In this document: positions 36,246-47,593 of the stretch, piece by piece | How positions within the stretch are numbered: the stretch's first letter is position 1 | Layout of the letters: each line of letters opens with the position of its first letter | Assembly (NCBI GenBank): GCA_025667525.1 | Contig: CM046878.1 | Coordinates: 101,881,237-101,945,236, forward strand | Source: Glebionis coronaria | Lineage: Eukaryota; Streptophyta; Magnoliopsida; Asterales; Asteraceae | Direction: 5' to 3' | DNA: 64,000 nt | The notes under the pieces: model-generated | What the model saw: the letters and a program-made list of their open reading frames with translations, nothing else | Databases searched by the model: none | What the model was told of the DNA's origin: nothing | Program-made: the position numbers and the translations under genes

Positions 36246-36417
36246 AGAAATCAAAACTGTAATTTGTTTTCATAGTTTAGTTTTACTTATGTTCTGTACT
36301 TGTAATATTTTCTAGTTTCAATGAATTATGAAGTTGTTTATTAGATCTGTTATGGGTAAGAAGAAGTTGTTATCTCACTTACTATAACTGATTTAGATCT
36401 AGTTGTATTTATGTTTA

Positions 36418-36429
36418 AATATGGGAGAT
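36418..36429 (+). promoter_or_regulatory. Polypurine tract of the copia element
   Basis: A short purine-rich run (AATATGGGAGAT) directly abuts the 3' LTR start, as required for plus-strand priming. About 170 nt of untranslated sequence separates it from the extra ORF. Confidence 0.7.
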
Positions 36430-37264
36430 TGTTAGGAATCAAAGTTTGGTAAATTTCCCGTAGTCGTAGATTTAAACGTAAATCAAGTTGTGTGTTATCA
36501 ACTTGTCTGTGCCAAGGTGACAGGCAAGTACTACAAGACTCACAAAGAACTTAGTCTCTGTGAGCAACCACAAAGGAGTCCATGTCACAGACATTGTCAA
36601 GGAAGTCGAAGATTACTTGAAGACATACTCATTAGCTGTGATGGATAACAGCCAAGATGTATCAGGGACTCTCAGTGGTTGAGTGTTAACATGGGTGGCA
36701 ATACCCTGTTACAACTCAGTACACTTTGGACATACCTTAGTGTTTAGGCGGGAACTATTTGAGCGGGATAAATAGTAGCTTTGAATTAAAGCAGCCTAAA
36801 GTAAGAGGTTATGAAGAAAAGGGAATTTGTGTCAGCTCTGTTTCTCTAAAGCGTTGTAGGCTTGTAGCAGACTACCGAGAATAGAAGAGCATCTTGTGAC
36901 AGAATGTCTAACCTTATTTGTCTTGATTAGTCGCTATCAACCCAGCCATCAAAGTCAACCTCGTACCACTATAAACTAGGAATGTAGCATAGAGTTAATG
37001 TTGTTCACTTTATTAGATTTCACACATTAACCCTCTTGAACTTAAAAAACAATCACTTGTGCCTGTGTTCTTAAGTTCACTAGTAAACTTTTAACTTATA
37101 CAAGTTTACTTGTCCAAAGAGTACACAACATATTGTCATCAAACTGTGTGATCCATTACACATTGTAATACTTGTTATACAATAATAAAGTCTTACGTTT
37201 GAAAGGTATTTACTTGTGTTAATTATCTTTATAAGTCGTTTCGGTCTAGGATTAGGGACTTTCA
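36430..37264 (+). repeat. 3' LTR of the copia element (835 bp)
   Basis: TGTTAGGAATC to GGGACTTTCA, followed by AATTT. Aligns with the 5' LTR throughout. A short insertion (GGCTTGTA near 36857) accounts for most of the length difference. Confidence 0.92.
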
Positions 37265-37554
37265 AATTTTAACTGCTTAACTCCTATAACGCCATATGTT
37301 TCTGGTTATATTCACATAATATTTGGTCTTAAGTTCTTGCTTTCATCTTCAATACCTATAATAAAAGTGTGTTTTTACTGGATTATTTTGATAAAGATTT
37401 TATATAGCCTAAACATCAATAGAGTCAAAATATTCTATTCAAAAAATAAATTTAATACAATTTAAATAAAATAATCAAAAATATCATAACACATCCTAAC
37501 CTAATTTCTAACACAATAGGTCATTTTAGAAACCTTTTAAAATGATTTATCATA

Positions 37555-37668
37555 ATTTATGTTCTAAGTTCATAGAAATCACATTAATAGCTAAATTCAT
37601 TACAAATACATATACTTGTTGTGCAAGTATTTAACTTTTGGTCTCTTAAAAGATCTACTTATTATAAT
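37555..37668 (+). repeat. Dispersed repeat, copy 2
   Basis: Partner of 12890-13000 in the same orientation, sharing TTCTAAGTTCATA or its variant, ATAGCTAAATTCA, and TCTTAAAAGATCTACTTA or near variants. Confidence 0.6.
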
Positions 37669-37820
37669 TATATATAAGTTAGAAAAAGCTTATGAACAAT
37701 GCATGCATTGTTTATTAATTTTATCTTTTTTATTGTTAAACACTAGATGCGTGTCCCACTGACACATACGTGTCTCACACCTCTTTCTCTCATAATTTGG
37801 ATCATCTCTCTTTAACTCAT

Positions 37821-38022
<202 letters not shown>

Positions 38023-39396
38023 TTTCAAGGATCTCGAGTCTTTCGGGTTCTCATGCTCTTTTTGGCGCCGATCGTTGCTCCTATTGTTTGATGGATTGGC
38101 GACGATCAGTTTATGGTGATGACAGTTGTTTTTCAGACGGACCGTTGCCCCAACCTTTAGTGGCTTGATGATGGTCGTCGTTGAATCATGTTGTCTGTTT
38201 TCACCAACGTCGTTGCCCTCAATTAATGATCATTCATGATTGGTTTGGGTCTTCTTATGGTGGCGATGATGATTTCCATGTTGATGATGGTTGATAATTG
38301 GTTTTGCCACTTTTGATTGGTTTTGGTCACTATTGATTGGTTTTGGTCACTCATGATGATTCGTTTTGGTGACTGATGATGATGACTTATAGTTGGTTTT
38401 ATTGCGGTCGTGATGATTCGAAACTCAAACCTAGTTACGCCTAATTGATTCGAGATTAAATAGGTAGTTTCAGCGGGGTTTCTTTGTTTGTTACCATAAG
38501 ATTGAGGTTAGTGGTTGACCAATGGGTTTTACAATTTGTATTGATTTGCATCCGGTGTTTAACAATGAAAAAGATATAGAATAATAAACACGCAATCATT
38601 GTTCATAAGCTTTTCCTAAACTATACATTGTAAAACCCGCATACTTTTACCATGAACAGTACACTTAGTAAACGTATGTACATTTAAAAACTTTCCTTTT
38701 ATAGTATGAACACGTGTCACGATTAGTAGTTTCATAAGTTATGTACGTATAATTACACGATAAGTATTAAGTACGTAATAGTGCACGATAATTATTAACA
38801 ATAATAATTATAATCACGAACATGAAATCATGAATGTAAAAAATCACAAACACGTAACTACGTACTTAATTATTATTATACGATTAATATCGTTATGTAC
38901 AAGTATTTAAATATAACACGAACAATTATAACACGAATATACGAACATACGAACATGTAATTTAAAACACGGGAAAACTTTGGGTTTTCCATTGTGGGTC
39001 GTACTAGCCGCAGCACCAAGAGAGGAAAAGGGGCCAAGCCCACTTTGTTTTTACCAAATAACAAAAAGGGAAACATTAAATCATTCATAGAGTTTTTTTC
39101 CAAGAAATCAAAAACCCTACTCTTCACTTTCTTTCTCTTTGGCCGGCAGCAACCACAACACCAAAGGGGTGTTTGTTTGATTATGGTTAATTGAATTCAA
39201 GAGCGTGTTCGTGTTATTGTTCTCTAATCTTTACACGCATTCGATAATCTGTAAACCCTTTTATTTTTATTCTTTTTATTTAATTGTTACCACATGAACA
39301 TGGATTAAATAAAAACAAGGATTAAAACATGTCACGTGATCATGGGGGTAAAATTAAGGGTTTGTTTCACGCTTGGTTGCTCGGCCGACACACAAA

Positions 39397-39781
39397 CCGA
39401 GAGCCCAAGGCTCTCGGCGTGTTTTTGATCACGCCACCAACCAAGATCTCTGATCTCGGTGGTGTTTGGTTCAGTCGGCAGTAGGAACAAGGCACCCCGA
39501 CGTAAGTCGGGGTGTCCTTGTGGTTCGGTTGGGTCTCGGCAGCAAGCAGCCCCACCACCGGCACACAGTAGGTGGCAGTATGGGTCAAGCAGGGGGAACG
39601 CAGCGTAACAGGGGGAACCACCGGCACACAGCCGGTGGGAACACCACTGTTGGCAGCGGCTAGCTGGGAAGGGAACCACCGGCTTAAGCCGGTGGCAGTT
39701 TTACCCAAACAGTGGCAACCGGCCGAGCCGGTTTGCCACTGTTAAGGGGTGTTTGGTTCGGACCGGTTTAAGGGGGTCCGA
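39397..39781 (+). repeat. Cluster of eight different palindromes in the D LTR
   Basis: Hairpins in order: 39397-39417 (CCGAGAGCC/GGCTCTCGG), 39433-39465 (CCAAGATC/GATCTCGG), 39487-39521 (CACCCCGAC/GTCGGGGTG, arms about 15 bp), 39555-39575, 39618-39638 (CCACCGGC/GCCGGTGG), 39676-39695 (perfect 20-nt palindrome), 39708-39743 (arms about 16 bp, CAGTGGCA...TGCCACTG), and 39758-39781 (TCGGACC/GGTCCGA). The region is much more GC-rich than its surroundings. Overlapping minus-strand frames of 113-115 codons are by-products. Confidence 0.85.
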
Positions 39782-40275
39782 GTCCGGTTCACGGTATGTC
39801 TAAATTAAAAACACGGGTCCTGTTCATGAATACAAATGTACAAGTATTTTATTTTTACAAGTATTTATTTTTAACAAGATATTAAATTAACTAAAACATG
39901 ACATGTGATTAATTTAATTAATCATGGACCTAGGTTAATTATTATTTACTAAATAATACATGTTTTAACTTAAGTATTTATTTAATTAATTTATACTATG
40001 GTATTAACTAATTATTTAAGAATGAAATATAATTAATTAATAAACATGACTTATGTTATAATTAATCTAATATTAATACATGTTTTAACCTAAGTATTTT
40101 ATACACCTTAATTAAATTAAATTATGCTTATATTTAATTAAATCATATAACCTATAGTTTATTTAATTAACATGATATTATTAATAAACTATACTAATAA
40201 TTACATGACTTATGATATTTAATCAGTAAACTTAAGCTTATATTATTAGCTTATTAATCCAGCTTAATTCTATAT

Positions 40276-40440
40276 ATGGAAACTTTCGAATTTAGGAAAC
40301 TTACTATTTTTGGAAACTTTCTATTTTTAGAAACTGATCTAAATTAAAAAGTTAATCTATTTTTAGAAACTTTCTATTTTTGGAAAGTTTTTACTTTTTA
40401 AAACTTTCTATTTTAGGAAACCTTCTATTTTTAGAAAGTC
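40276..40440 (+). repeat. Short AT-rich repeats (GAAACTTTCTATTTTTA)
   Basis: About eight to ten irregular copies of a 17-19-nt unit, with core GAAACTTTCTATTTTTA, lying just downstream of the TATA-like sequence in the D LTR. Confidence 0.75.
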
Positions 40441-41679
40441 ACTTATTATTACACAACAAGTATAATAATACAAGAAATACAAGTAATACTTAATCAGAAT
40501 ACGTAGAATACATGATAAACACAACATAACCTTAAAATCAGTAAAACAAGACATGAACATATAAAACAAGATAAGACATGACATAATCAGTTACGTACTC
40601 GGTAAGTAGAATACTTATACATGTACACTATTTGTGTAGCATTAGTGAGATCGAAGTAGGACTTCCTTTCGTTCGTCTTCTTCGTTCACTGGACATAAGG
40701 TACGGATTTCTCGTCCTTTGAGTATGGACATTCTTTCCTTATTAGGATTTCCTGTTTGCAGCCAACTGTTTTCCCAGTATTTGTTTTATATGTTTGATAC
40801 TTATGTGAGAATATTTTCCTAAGCCATATATATGCATGACTAGTGTCACCTAGTTATGGAGGTAGCATAACCATAACACTGGAGGCACCAGTCTTATGAC
40901 TTCCCCACGGCGAAGTGATTGCGCGTGGCGTCCCTTTTCAGTTTTGGCCATTATATTATATTATCATGTGGGACGTATGGGTGCATCCTAGTTACATGTA
41001 TACCAGTATTATCAGAGTGATTGCGATGTGTGCCTTGCATCCTTCACTAGGAGTTCATCCTTCCTACCCAGACTAATTAATTAGAGTCAACCCCTCTAAT
41101 TGCATGACAATGTCTCCCCTCTAAGTACTCATGCACGGTGGAACCTCATGACCTATATGGGCTATTTGGCGAATTAAAACAGATTTTCATAGAAACATAA
41201 GTCTTTTCAAACTATAAAACCAGTTTTATGAACATGAATCCAGATTGCTTAGAACTTATATTATCCCGCTGCTATTAGTCTTATATGCTATTGTTATTCC
41301 ATGCTATGCTTGTATATCCGTGAACTGAGCGATATGCTCAGCCGTTTTCCTTTCATGTTCCCAAACGGCAGGTACTCAAGGGCGCTCGTAGACTTATGCT
41401 TACGTGCATATGGATTAGAAGCTATCTAGCCTTCTCTACTTTATGCATTTCATCATACATTTTGCTACTTATTTCTTTGGACATTGTTTAGTCCTTTTCC
41501 TTTACAGTACAGTACATATGTTTGTGTGTGATGAGCTTATACTTGGGGTACCGATGTTTGTTTCCGGTATTTCATTTCATGGTCATTTAATGTTTTTAAG
41601 ACATTTACCTTGTATGCTTTGATGACACGCCATAATCACGCGTGACATTACATTTACAAAAAATGGGGTGTTACAATTA

Positions 41680-41692
41680 TGGTATCAGAGCC
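41680..41692 (+). promoter_or_regulatory. Primer binding site, tRNA-Met type (D)
   Basis: TGGTATCAGAGCC four bases past the LTR end, complementary to initiator tRNA-Met. Confidence 0.9.
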
Positions 41693-41825
41693 AAGGCTTC
41701 GACCTATAGGCTCTCAAAACATGACCTGTGATTAGTGGGTAGTCACTATGGTCTTCCTAGAACTGACAGTCGGTCTTCATGCATTCATTGTTTTCATGCA
41801 TTCATGTTATATGTCATTGTCGCAG

Positions 41826-42125
41826 GTTTATGACTAAGTAATGATTGGTACAGGAATGGCCCTATTTAGTCGCATGTGCTTTTATCGAAACTTTTAACTT
41901 TGGGACTGACCCATAGGTGTCCCCTCGCCATGTCTTTTGTTTTGAGTGAACTGACCGTAGGCGTTTACCCTCGCGCATATAAAAGTTTTCATAAACTGCA
42001 TCATGCATTCATGCATTGTTTTTCCTGCATAATATTTTTCTCATGATTTATTGGCATATATTTTTTTTCATGTATATATATTATGTTTTATCAGTTTAAT
42101 CATGCATTTTGTTTTATATTGTCAG
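41826..42125 (+). other. Possible leader intron of D
   Basis: A 300-nt interval from CGCAG/GTTTATG to a T-rich stretch ending TTGTCAG/ATGG, directly before the gag start codon. Donor, pyrimidine-rich tract and acceptor fit a plant U2 intron. Not testable against a homologous exon because the leader is non-coding. Confidence 0.35.
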
Positions 42126-42844
42126 ATGGTTCTCACACGCGAGCAGGAACAACTCAATGCAGCAGTCTAAGTTGTGATGCAGGCTTTGCTTTCTCAGTTG
42201 AGGAACGACATCCGGGTTGAGGTGCAAGCTGCCAACAATCAGCAACAGCACCCAGTTCCTCCTCCAGCAACATTGGTCACATGGCTGGAGAGATTCAACA
42301 AGCAACGTCCTCGATCCTTTGAGAGAACTGACAGCCCTAGTGAGGCTGAAAGCTGGTTGGCTCATATCGAGAAGATACTCGATGCAATGGGCTGCGACCC
42401 CGTCTTCAATTCGAGGTTGGCATGTTACAAGTTCGAAAGCGACGTACCAGGATGGTGGAAGGCAGTGAAGCAGTCTGAGGGTGGTGACAATTGGATGGCT
42501 GGTTTGACTTGGGCACAGTTTAAGAAGTTAGTGATGGGACAGTTCTTCCCCAAGGCTGAGCAAGACAAGATGTAGAGGGAGTACCACGGGATCAGGCAGA
42601 GAGCTGGGGAGAACAGCAACGAGTTAATGCAGCGCTTTCTTCGTTTGGCTGGTTTTCTTGGCGCAGCAGCAGGTACTGCCGAAGAGCAAGCATACCACTT
42701 TCGTCGGGCTCTTCGTACATCGGTCGCCAACAACTTGGTGTGTGCTACCTTCAACACGGTGGCACAAGTAGACGATGCAGCACATAAGCTTGAGATGCTA
42801 CAGGAGAGAGATGAATTCAGGGAAGCAGAGAGACCCGAGAAGAG

Positions 42845-42920
42845 GTATTTGGTTGTCATTCAGCGGTGACCATTTCAAATTCATTCAGTATTTATCTTCT
42901 CTTTAAACTACATCTTTCAG
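42845..42920 (+). other. Putative gag intron 1 (76 nt)
   Basis: GT at 42845, AG at 42919-42920, pyrimidine-rich 3' end (TATCTTCTCTTT). Read through, it gives a stop at about 42867; removed, gag continues from ERPEK into RQKTGDRS in phase. Confidence 0.65.
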
Positions 42921-43066
42921 GCAGAAGACTGGGGACCGGTCTCAACCCGCTACTCAGCAACAACCTACTCAGCCCAAGGGTAACAATCAGACTCAAGACC
43001 GTTCTGCTACGGATAGGCGTGGCGGTAATGATACCGTTACAACGCTGGAAACTCCAACAGCAACAG

Positions 43067-43141
43067 GTCCCTACACTTACTCATTTCTTATGTTACACGT
43101 TTATGACTTATAATTCTGACACATTAGCAATCTTCTACCAG
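43067..43141 (+). other. Putative gag intron 2 (75 nt)
   Basis: GT at 43067, a branch-like TTCTGAC, and ACCAG at the 3' end. Stops in the frames that matter if retained. Removal links the Asn/Ser-rich hinge with NHGNGREQ in phase. Confidence 0.65.
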
Positions 43142-43206
43142 GAATCATGGTAACGGGAGGGAGCAGGACCGAAGAGGTTCACAACCTAACCGTACAGCTA
43201 TCACTG

Positions 43207-43282
43207 GTATTACGTTTTACGAATTTTCCGCATTGTCCTTTTGTACCTATAAACCATGTCTCATGTGTACTTTTCCAAACAG
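43207..43282 (+). other. Putative gag intron 3 (76 nt)
   Basis: GT at 43207, T-rich body and CCAAACAG at the end. If kept, it has no stop but shifts the frame by one base; removed, TAIT joins GSQPARAPAGGYTH in phase with the downstream knuckle. Confidence 0.65.
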
Positions 43283-43533
43283 GCTCCCAGCCAGCAAGGG
43301 CACCTGCTGGTGGATATACTCACCCTCTCTACACTACCTGCAACCGTAGGCACCCAGGGCCATGTCGCCGCGACAGCGACGCTTGCTTCAAGTGTGGCCT
43401 TACTGGCCATCGCATGAAGGACTGCCGCAAGGGCGAGATGGAGAGCACATCTGGACATGCTGATTCCAAGCCACCTCCTACTAGCGGACGGGTGTACACG
43501 ACTTCTCGCGATCAGGCCAACAAGTCTACAGGT

Positions 43534-44641
43534 ACCGTCACTAGAATCTTGTATATGTATGGTCAAGCTGCATGTGTTTTATTTGACACGGGTGCTACTC
43601 ACTCGGTCATTTCTACTGTTTATGCCAAGAATGTTAGGATATCCCCTATGCCATTAGAGAATATATTAAACATTTCCACACCTTTAAGAGACTCTGTACG
43701 CATAACCCATGGGTACAAGAGACTTCCCCTATAGTTTGACGACAAGATTCGTTCGATTGACGCACTTCCATTTGCGATTTTGACATGATATTGGGCATGG
43801 ACTGGCTATCCAAACATCACACCACCATAAACTGCCATACATATCGGGTCATCTTCGGTGATGTTAATGCACCAGAGTACATTCACAACGGTTTCATACC
43901 CAGAAGGTCTGTACAAATAATTTCGACCTTACAAGCACGTGCACTATTGTCACATGGTTGTGAGGGATATCTTGCGACTGTTCATGATTTGGAGGCTGAA
44001 TCTCCATCTTTCCAGAATCAGCCGATCGTGTCAGAATTCCCAGACGTGTTTCCAGAAGAACTCCCGGGCATACCACCTGCTCGTGAGGTGGAGTTTAATA
44101 TTGAGCTCGTCCCAGGAGCTAAGCTAATATCTAAGGCTCCTTATTGCATGGATCCCATAGAGCTGAAGGAGTTAAAGGAACAATTGCAGGAACTGTTAGA
44201 ACGCGGTTTCATTCGACCTAGTGATTCTCCATTGGGCGCACCTGTTCTGTTTGTAAAGAAGAAGGACGGCATCATGCGTCTGTGCATAGATTATCGTGAG
44301 CTTAACAAGATCACCATCAGGAATAGATATCCGTTGCCACGCATTGATGACTTGTTTGACCAACTCCAAGGGGCCAAACATTTCTCCAAGATTGATCTAA
44401 GGTAGGGCTATCATCAGTTACGGGTAAAAGAGCAGGACATCGCCAAGACTGCTTTCCATACACGCTATGGGCACTACGAATTCGTAGTCATGCCATTGGC
44501 CTTACCAATGCTCCAGTTGTCTTCATGAATCTGATGAACCGTATCTTCCATGATTTTCTGGACAAGTTCGTCTTTGTCTTCATTGACGACATTCTTATTT
44601 TCTCTAAGTCAAAGGAGGAACACGAAGACCATCTTCGTACT
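43534..44641 (+). pseudogene. pro-rt: Protease and N-terminal RT of chromovirus D
   Basis: Protease motif CVLFDTGATHSVIS near 43572. TAG at 43732 and a one-base loss near 43770 shift the frame into [12 protein letters not shown] (43785), which runs to TAG at 44403 after [13 protein letters not shown] continues with [21 protein letters not shown], another lost base in the FGLTNAP block (about 44496) and the catalytic box [13 protein letters not shown]. The solo LTR at 44642 then interrupts it. Cleaves the polyprotein and copies RNA to DNA in an intact element. Confidence 0.88.
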
Positions 44642-46338
44642 TCATAAGTGTGAAAACACTTATCCTTTTACCACTTAAAACAATTAAAAATAAAGCCAAA
44701 ACGTGTATTTAATGTCGTAAAAGTCGGAATGATACGTGGTTTGTGTTTTTATTGTGTTTTAGGACCAAAATATGAAAAAAGGAAGAAAACACGGGCTTTC
44801 ACGCGCTTTTATCAAAGAAAAAAGACAAAAGACGAAGTCAAAAGATCAAGAGTGCAAGAATAACGGAAGTCAAAGGCCTATTCTGAATATTTATCGAAGA
44901 AAAAAACCAAAGATGGAAGTTTAACGAAGTCGAAGAACCAAGTCTTATAAAAGAAGAAATTAGAAGACTGAGTTCATTTTATATCGACAAATCCCGAGAC
45001 AAATTCGAGAAAGATGAAGTATTAAAAAGACGAGAAGACAAGAGAAAGAAGGAAGCAACAACAACTCCTCCTCCTCCTATATATAGTCTTTTAATCCTTC
45101 ATTTTGTATCATTAGTTAGATAATTAGATAGATTAGTTTAGGAGTAGGAGTAGGTTAATTACTTTCTCTCTCTAAACTTTCTTTATTGTTTTCAAGCTTT
45201 TCAAGCTTTTCATAATCATTCTCATTCTACCTTTCTTGTTTTTAAATCTATTGTTTTGTTTGATTAATCATGTAGTTTGTTTCATCTTTATGCTTATTGG
45301 ATTATTGAATTGCTTATTTGATTGTTCTTATTGATTTGGTGTGTTTGATTGTTTTAGCTTATTGTGATTATTGCTTGTTGTGTGTTTGTTTTATTTTTAA
45401 TTAAGTGTTTTTAATAGTTTAATCTTTTAAAAGTTGATTTTAAATATTTTGATTATTTAGTGTTTTTAAAGTTTTTTATTTTTGGCTTATTAGCTTTTTC
45501 TTAAAATTAGTTTAGTTAAAGTTTTGGTTAAGTGCTTATTTGGTTTTAGCTTATTTTCTTCAATCCGGGTTTATAAACCCTTATTCCGACTTATGTGCGA
45601 AATTCATTATTCCGAATTATATTAGAATTCACTTTCTAGATTAGGTATAGAAAACCAATATTCCGAACTAGGTAGAAGATACGAATTCCGGATTACTTGT
45701 TTCTTTTCATTCCGGATTGCATGTTAATGCCCCATTCCGAATTACTTCTAGTTCCTGGATTCAGAATTACCTTTTAGTTATATATTCCGAATAGTATACA
45801 AAAGCAGGATTCCGGATTAGAAGTCTTCATGGATTCCGGATTAGGAGTGTGACGTAGATTTTGGATTAGGCCAAAAGTTGGATTCCGAACTAGTTGAAAC
45901 ACTCATATTCCGAATTATGTGAGATTCTTGATTCCGGATTACATAGCAATAATCAATTCCGGATTAGGTTTAAGATCATTATTCCGAATTATACTTTGAA
46001 AGTTTATTCCGACTCATGTTTGGTTTTGTTTCCCGAAATAGATTTTTAGTTTTCTCGAATTGTTTTCAAATTTTCCTTTTCCCGCCTTTTTATTAAGCTT
46101 TATTTCAAAGTGTATTGTCTTAGTTTATTTTCAAATTTACTTTTCATCAAGTTTTAATCTTTCGTTATTTATTTTTAAAAGTCTTTATTTTTAGTTTATA
46201 ACTTTAAAGCTTTCATTTTTAGTTTAAAATAGATAATCAACGACATTTGTTTTTTACACCAATAACAACTGAGTCGCACGTTTAACCGTGATCAATTCGA
46301 TTAGACACAATCTCAAAGAACCAAAATTTATTATATTA
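44642..46338 (+). repeat. Solo LTR related to element B, TSD GTACT
   Basis: Inserted in the RT codons of D with perfect duplication GTACT (44637-44641, 46339-46343); excision rejoins [12 protein letters not shown]. Begins TCATAAGTGTG (first G changed to C) and ends ATATTA, while its relatives at 47594 and 57506 begin TGATA. TATATATAG near 45080. A perfect 8-bp hairpin stands at its start and about 15 TTCCG words lie at 45575-46010. Internal sequence is absent, so it is a solo LTR. Confidence 0.85.
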
Positions 46339-46343
46339 GTACT

Positions 46344-47593
46344 GTACTACAGATACTTCGCCAGAAGCAGCTGTATGGCAAATTCTTCAAGTGTGAGTTC
46401 TGGTTAGACAAGGTGACATTCCTAGGCCACATTGTATCAGCAGAAGGAATCACCATGGATCCAGCAAAGGTTGTGGCTATTACCAAGTGGCTAAGACCGA
46501 CATCAGCGACTGAAGTTCGTAGTTTCCTAGGCTTAGCTGGTTACTACTGTAGGTTCGTAGAGAACTTCTCCCGTTTAGCACTGCCATTGACCAAACTGGT
46601 GCGGAAAGGGGAGAAATTCGTCTGGACTGAAGAAAGAGAGAAGATCTTTGAAGATCTAAAGCAAAAGTTAGTATTTGCACCGATTCTTACTCTCCCATCT
46701 GGTACAGGTGGATTTCAAATCTACAGTGATGCTTCAGGGAAAGGACTTGGTTGTGTTCTCATGCAACATGGGAAGGTGATTGCGTACGCTTCACGGCAGC
46801 TTAAGCCTTATGAGGATAATTACCCTACGCATGACTTGGAACTTGCAACGGTCGTGTTTGCATTGAAGATATGGAGGCACTACTTGTATGGAAAATCATG
46901 TGATATCTTCATACATCACAAGAGCCTGAAATACATCTTCACTCAAAGTGAACTGAACATGAGACAGAGAAGATGGTTAGAGCTGTTGAAGGATTATGAC
47001 ATTAATCTGCAGTATCATCCCGGCAAGGCGAATGTAGTGGCAGATGCACTTAGTAGAAAGTCTGGTATGATAAAAAACATTAAAATTGAGGAAGAGATTA
47101 TAAGAGACTTAGAGCGACTAGACATTGAGATCATGGTACGTGGACAACACGGTTACTTGGCTAATCTTAGAGTGGAACCTGAGTTACTCTCTAGGATCAA
47201 GGAAGCTCAGAAGGATGATGGTGAAGTTTGGGCGATCATTCAGAATTTAGAACAGCAGACAGAGTTTCGGTTGGATGACGATGGTATCTTATGGCAGGGT
47301 ACCAGACTTTGTGTTCCTGATGATCTTACACTCAGGGAAGTGCTATTAGCTGAAGCTCATAGCTCCCCATTCTCCATTCATCCTGGTTCAACCAAGATGT
47401 ACCACGACATCAAGCAATACTTTTGGTGGAGTGGTATGAAACAGGATGTTGCTACTTATGTCTCTAAATGTCTTACCTACCAGCAGGTTAAGATCGAGCA
47501 TCAACGGTCTAGTGGTCTACTACAACCGTTAGACATTCCATAGTGGAAATGGGACAAGATCACCATGGATTTTGTTACCGGTATTCCGCAGAC
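46344..47593 (+). pseudogene. rt-rh-int: C-terminal RT, RNase H and integrase start of chromovirus D
   Basis: From 46413 the frame is open for 376 codons: [36 protein letters not shown], RNase [14 protein letters not shown] and [19 protein letters not shown], but the third catalytic Asp of the usual TDHKSL is His (IHHKSL). Integrase zinc domain: [18 protein letters not shown] and CLTYQQVK, where the second Cys of the HHCC pair is Tyr. TAG at 47541, then WKWDKITMDFVTGIPQT, where element B is inserted. The first integrase Asp would be just reached. Confidence 0.88.

Larger units (their letters stand above)
17798..37264 (+). mobile_element. Ty1/copia element with triplicated R-U5-gag and extra 3' ORF
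   Basis: Both LTRs are present (17798-18622, 36430-37264), flanked by GATTT and AATTT, a one-base-decayed target duplication. Domain order protease-integrase-RT-RNase H identifies the copia superfamily. The long ORF behind pol suggests the Sirevirus lineage, known for extra 3' ORFs. The unit TATA/R-U5-primer site-gag occurs three times (unit starts 18326, 20398, 22556). A 2.6-kb non-autonomous element sits at 31771-34407. Every coding region has stops or shifts, and the LTRs differ at several sites over short aligned stretches, so the copy is old and inactive. Confidence 0.92.
38629..41675 (+). repeat. 5' LTR of chromovirus D (about 3.05 kb)
   Basis: Starts TGTAAAACCCGC and ends GGGGTGTTACA four bases before the primer site; the ends are near-inverted repeats. 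TATA-like TATATATGG near 40270. Contains the palindrome cluster at 39397-39781 and a run of short AAACTTTCTA repeats at 40276-40440. The start is inferred from the terminal repeat, since the matching 3' LTR is outside the window. Confidence 0.7.
42126..43533 (+). pseudogene. gag: gag of chromovirus D, with three putative introns
   Basis: Start at ATG 42126 (MVLTREQEQLNAAV), TAA at 42168, then the gag domain (DSPSEAESWLAHIEKIL) to TAG at 42573 and on through FRRALRTSVANNLV. Exons by my reading: 42126-42844, 42921-43066, 43142-43206, 43283-43533. Removing the intervals joins ERPEKRQKTGDRSQ, then a Gly/Asn-rich hinge, then NHGNGREQDRRGSQPNRTAI and finally TTCNRRHPGPCRRDS with the knuckle CFKCGLTGHRMKDC. 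All three joins keep codon phase, apart from one independent one-base loss near 43032. Gag forms particles and binds RNA; this copy cannot be made. Confidence 0.8.
38629..47593 (+). mobile_element. Ty3/gypsy chromovirus (Tekay/Del type), element D, left part
   Basis: LTR 38629-41675, tRNA-Met primer site, gag with three putative introns, protease, RT, RNase H and the start of integrase, at which point element B interrupts it (47594). A solo LTR sits in RT at 44642-46338. The rest of integrase, any chromodomain and the 3' LTR lie beyond the window. Chromovirus assignment rests on the RT text ([27 protein letters not shown]) and the gag knuckle CFKCGLTGHRMKDC. Several stops and shifts make it inactive. 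Confidence 0.88.

Noticed and set aside
39332..39708. Two overlapping minus-strand frames of 113-115 codons in a GC-rich patch
   Set aside because: They coincide with the palindrome cluster, have no domain, and lie inside an LTR; low stop density follows from GC content.
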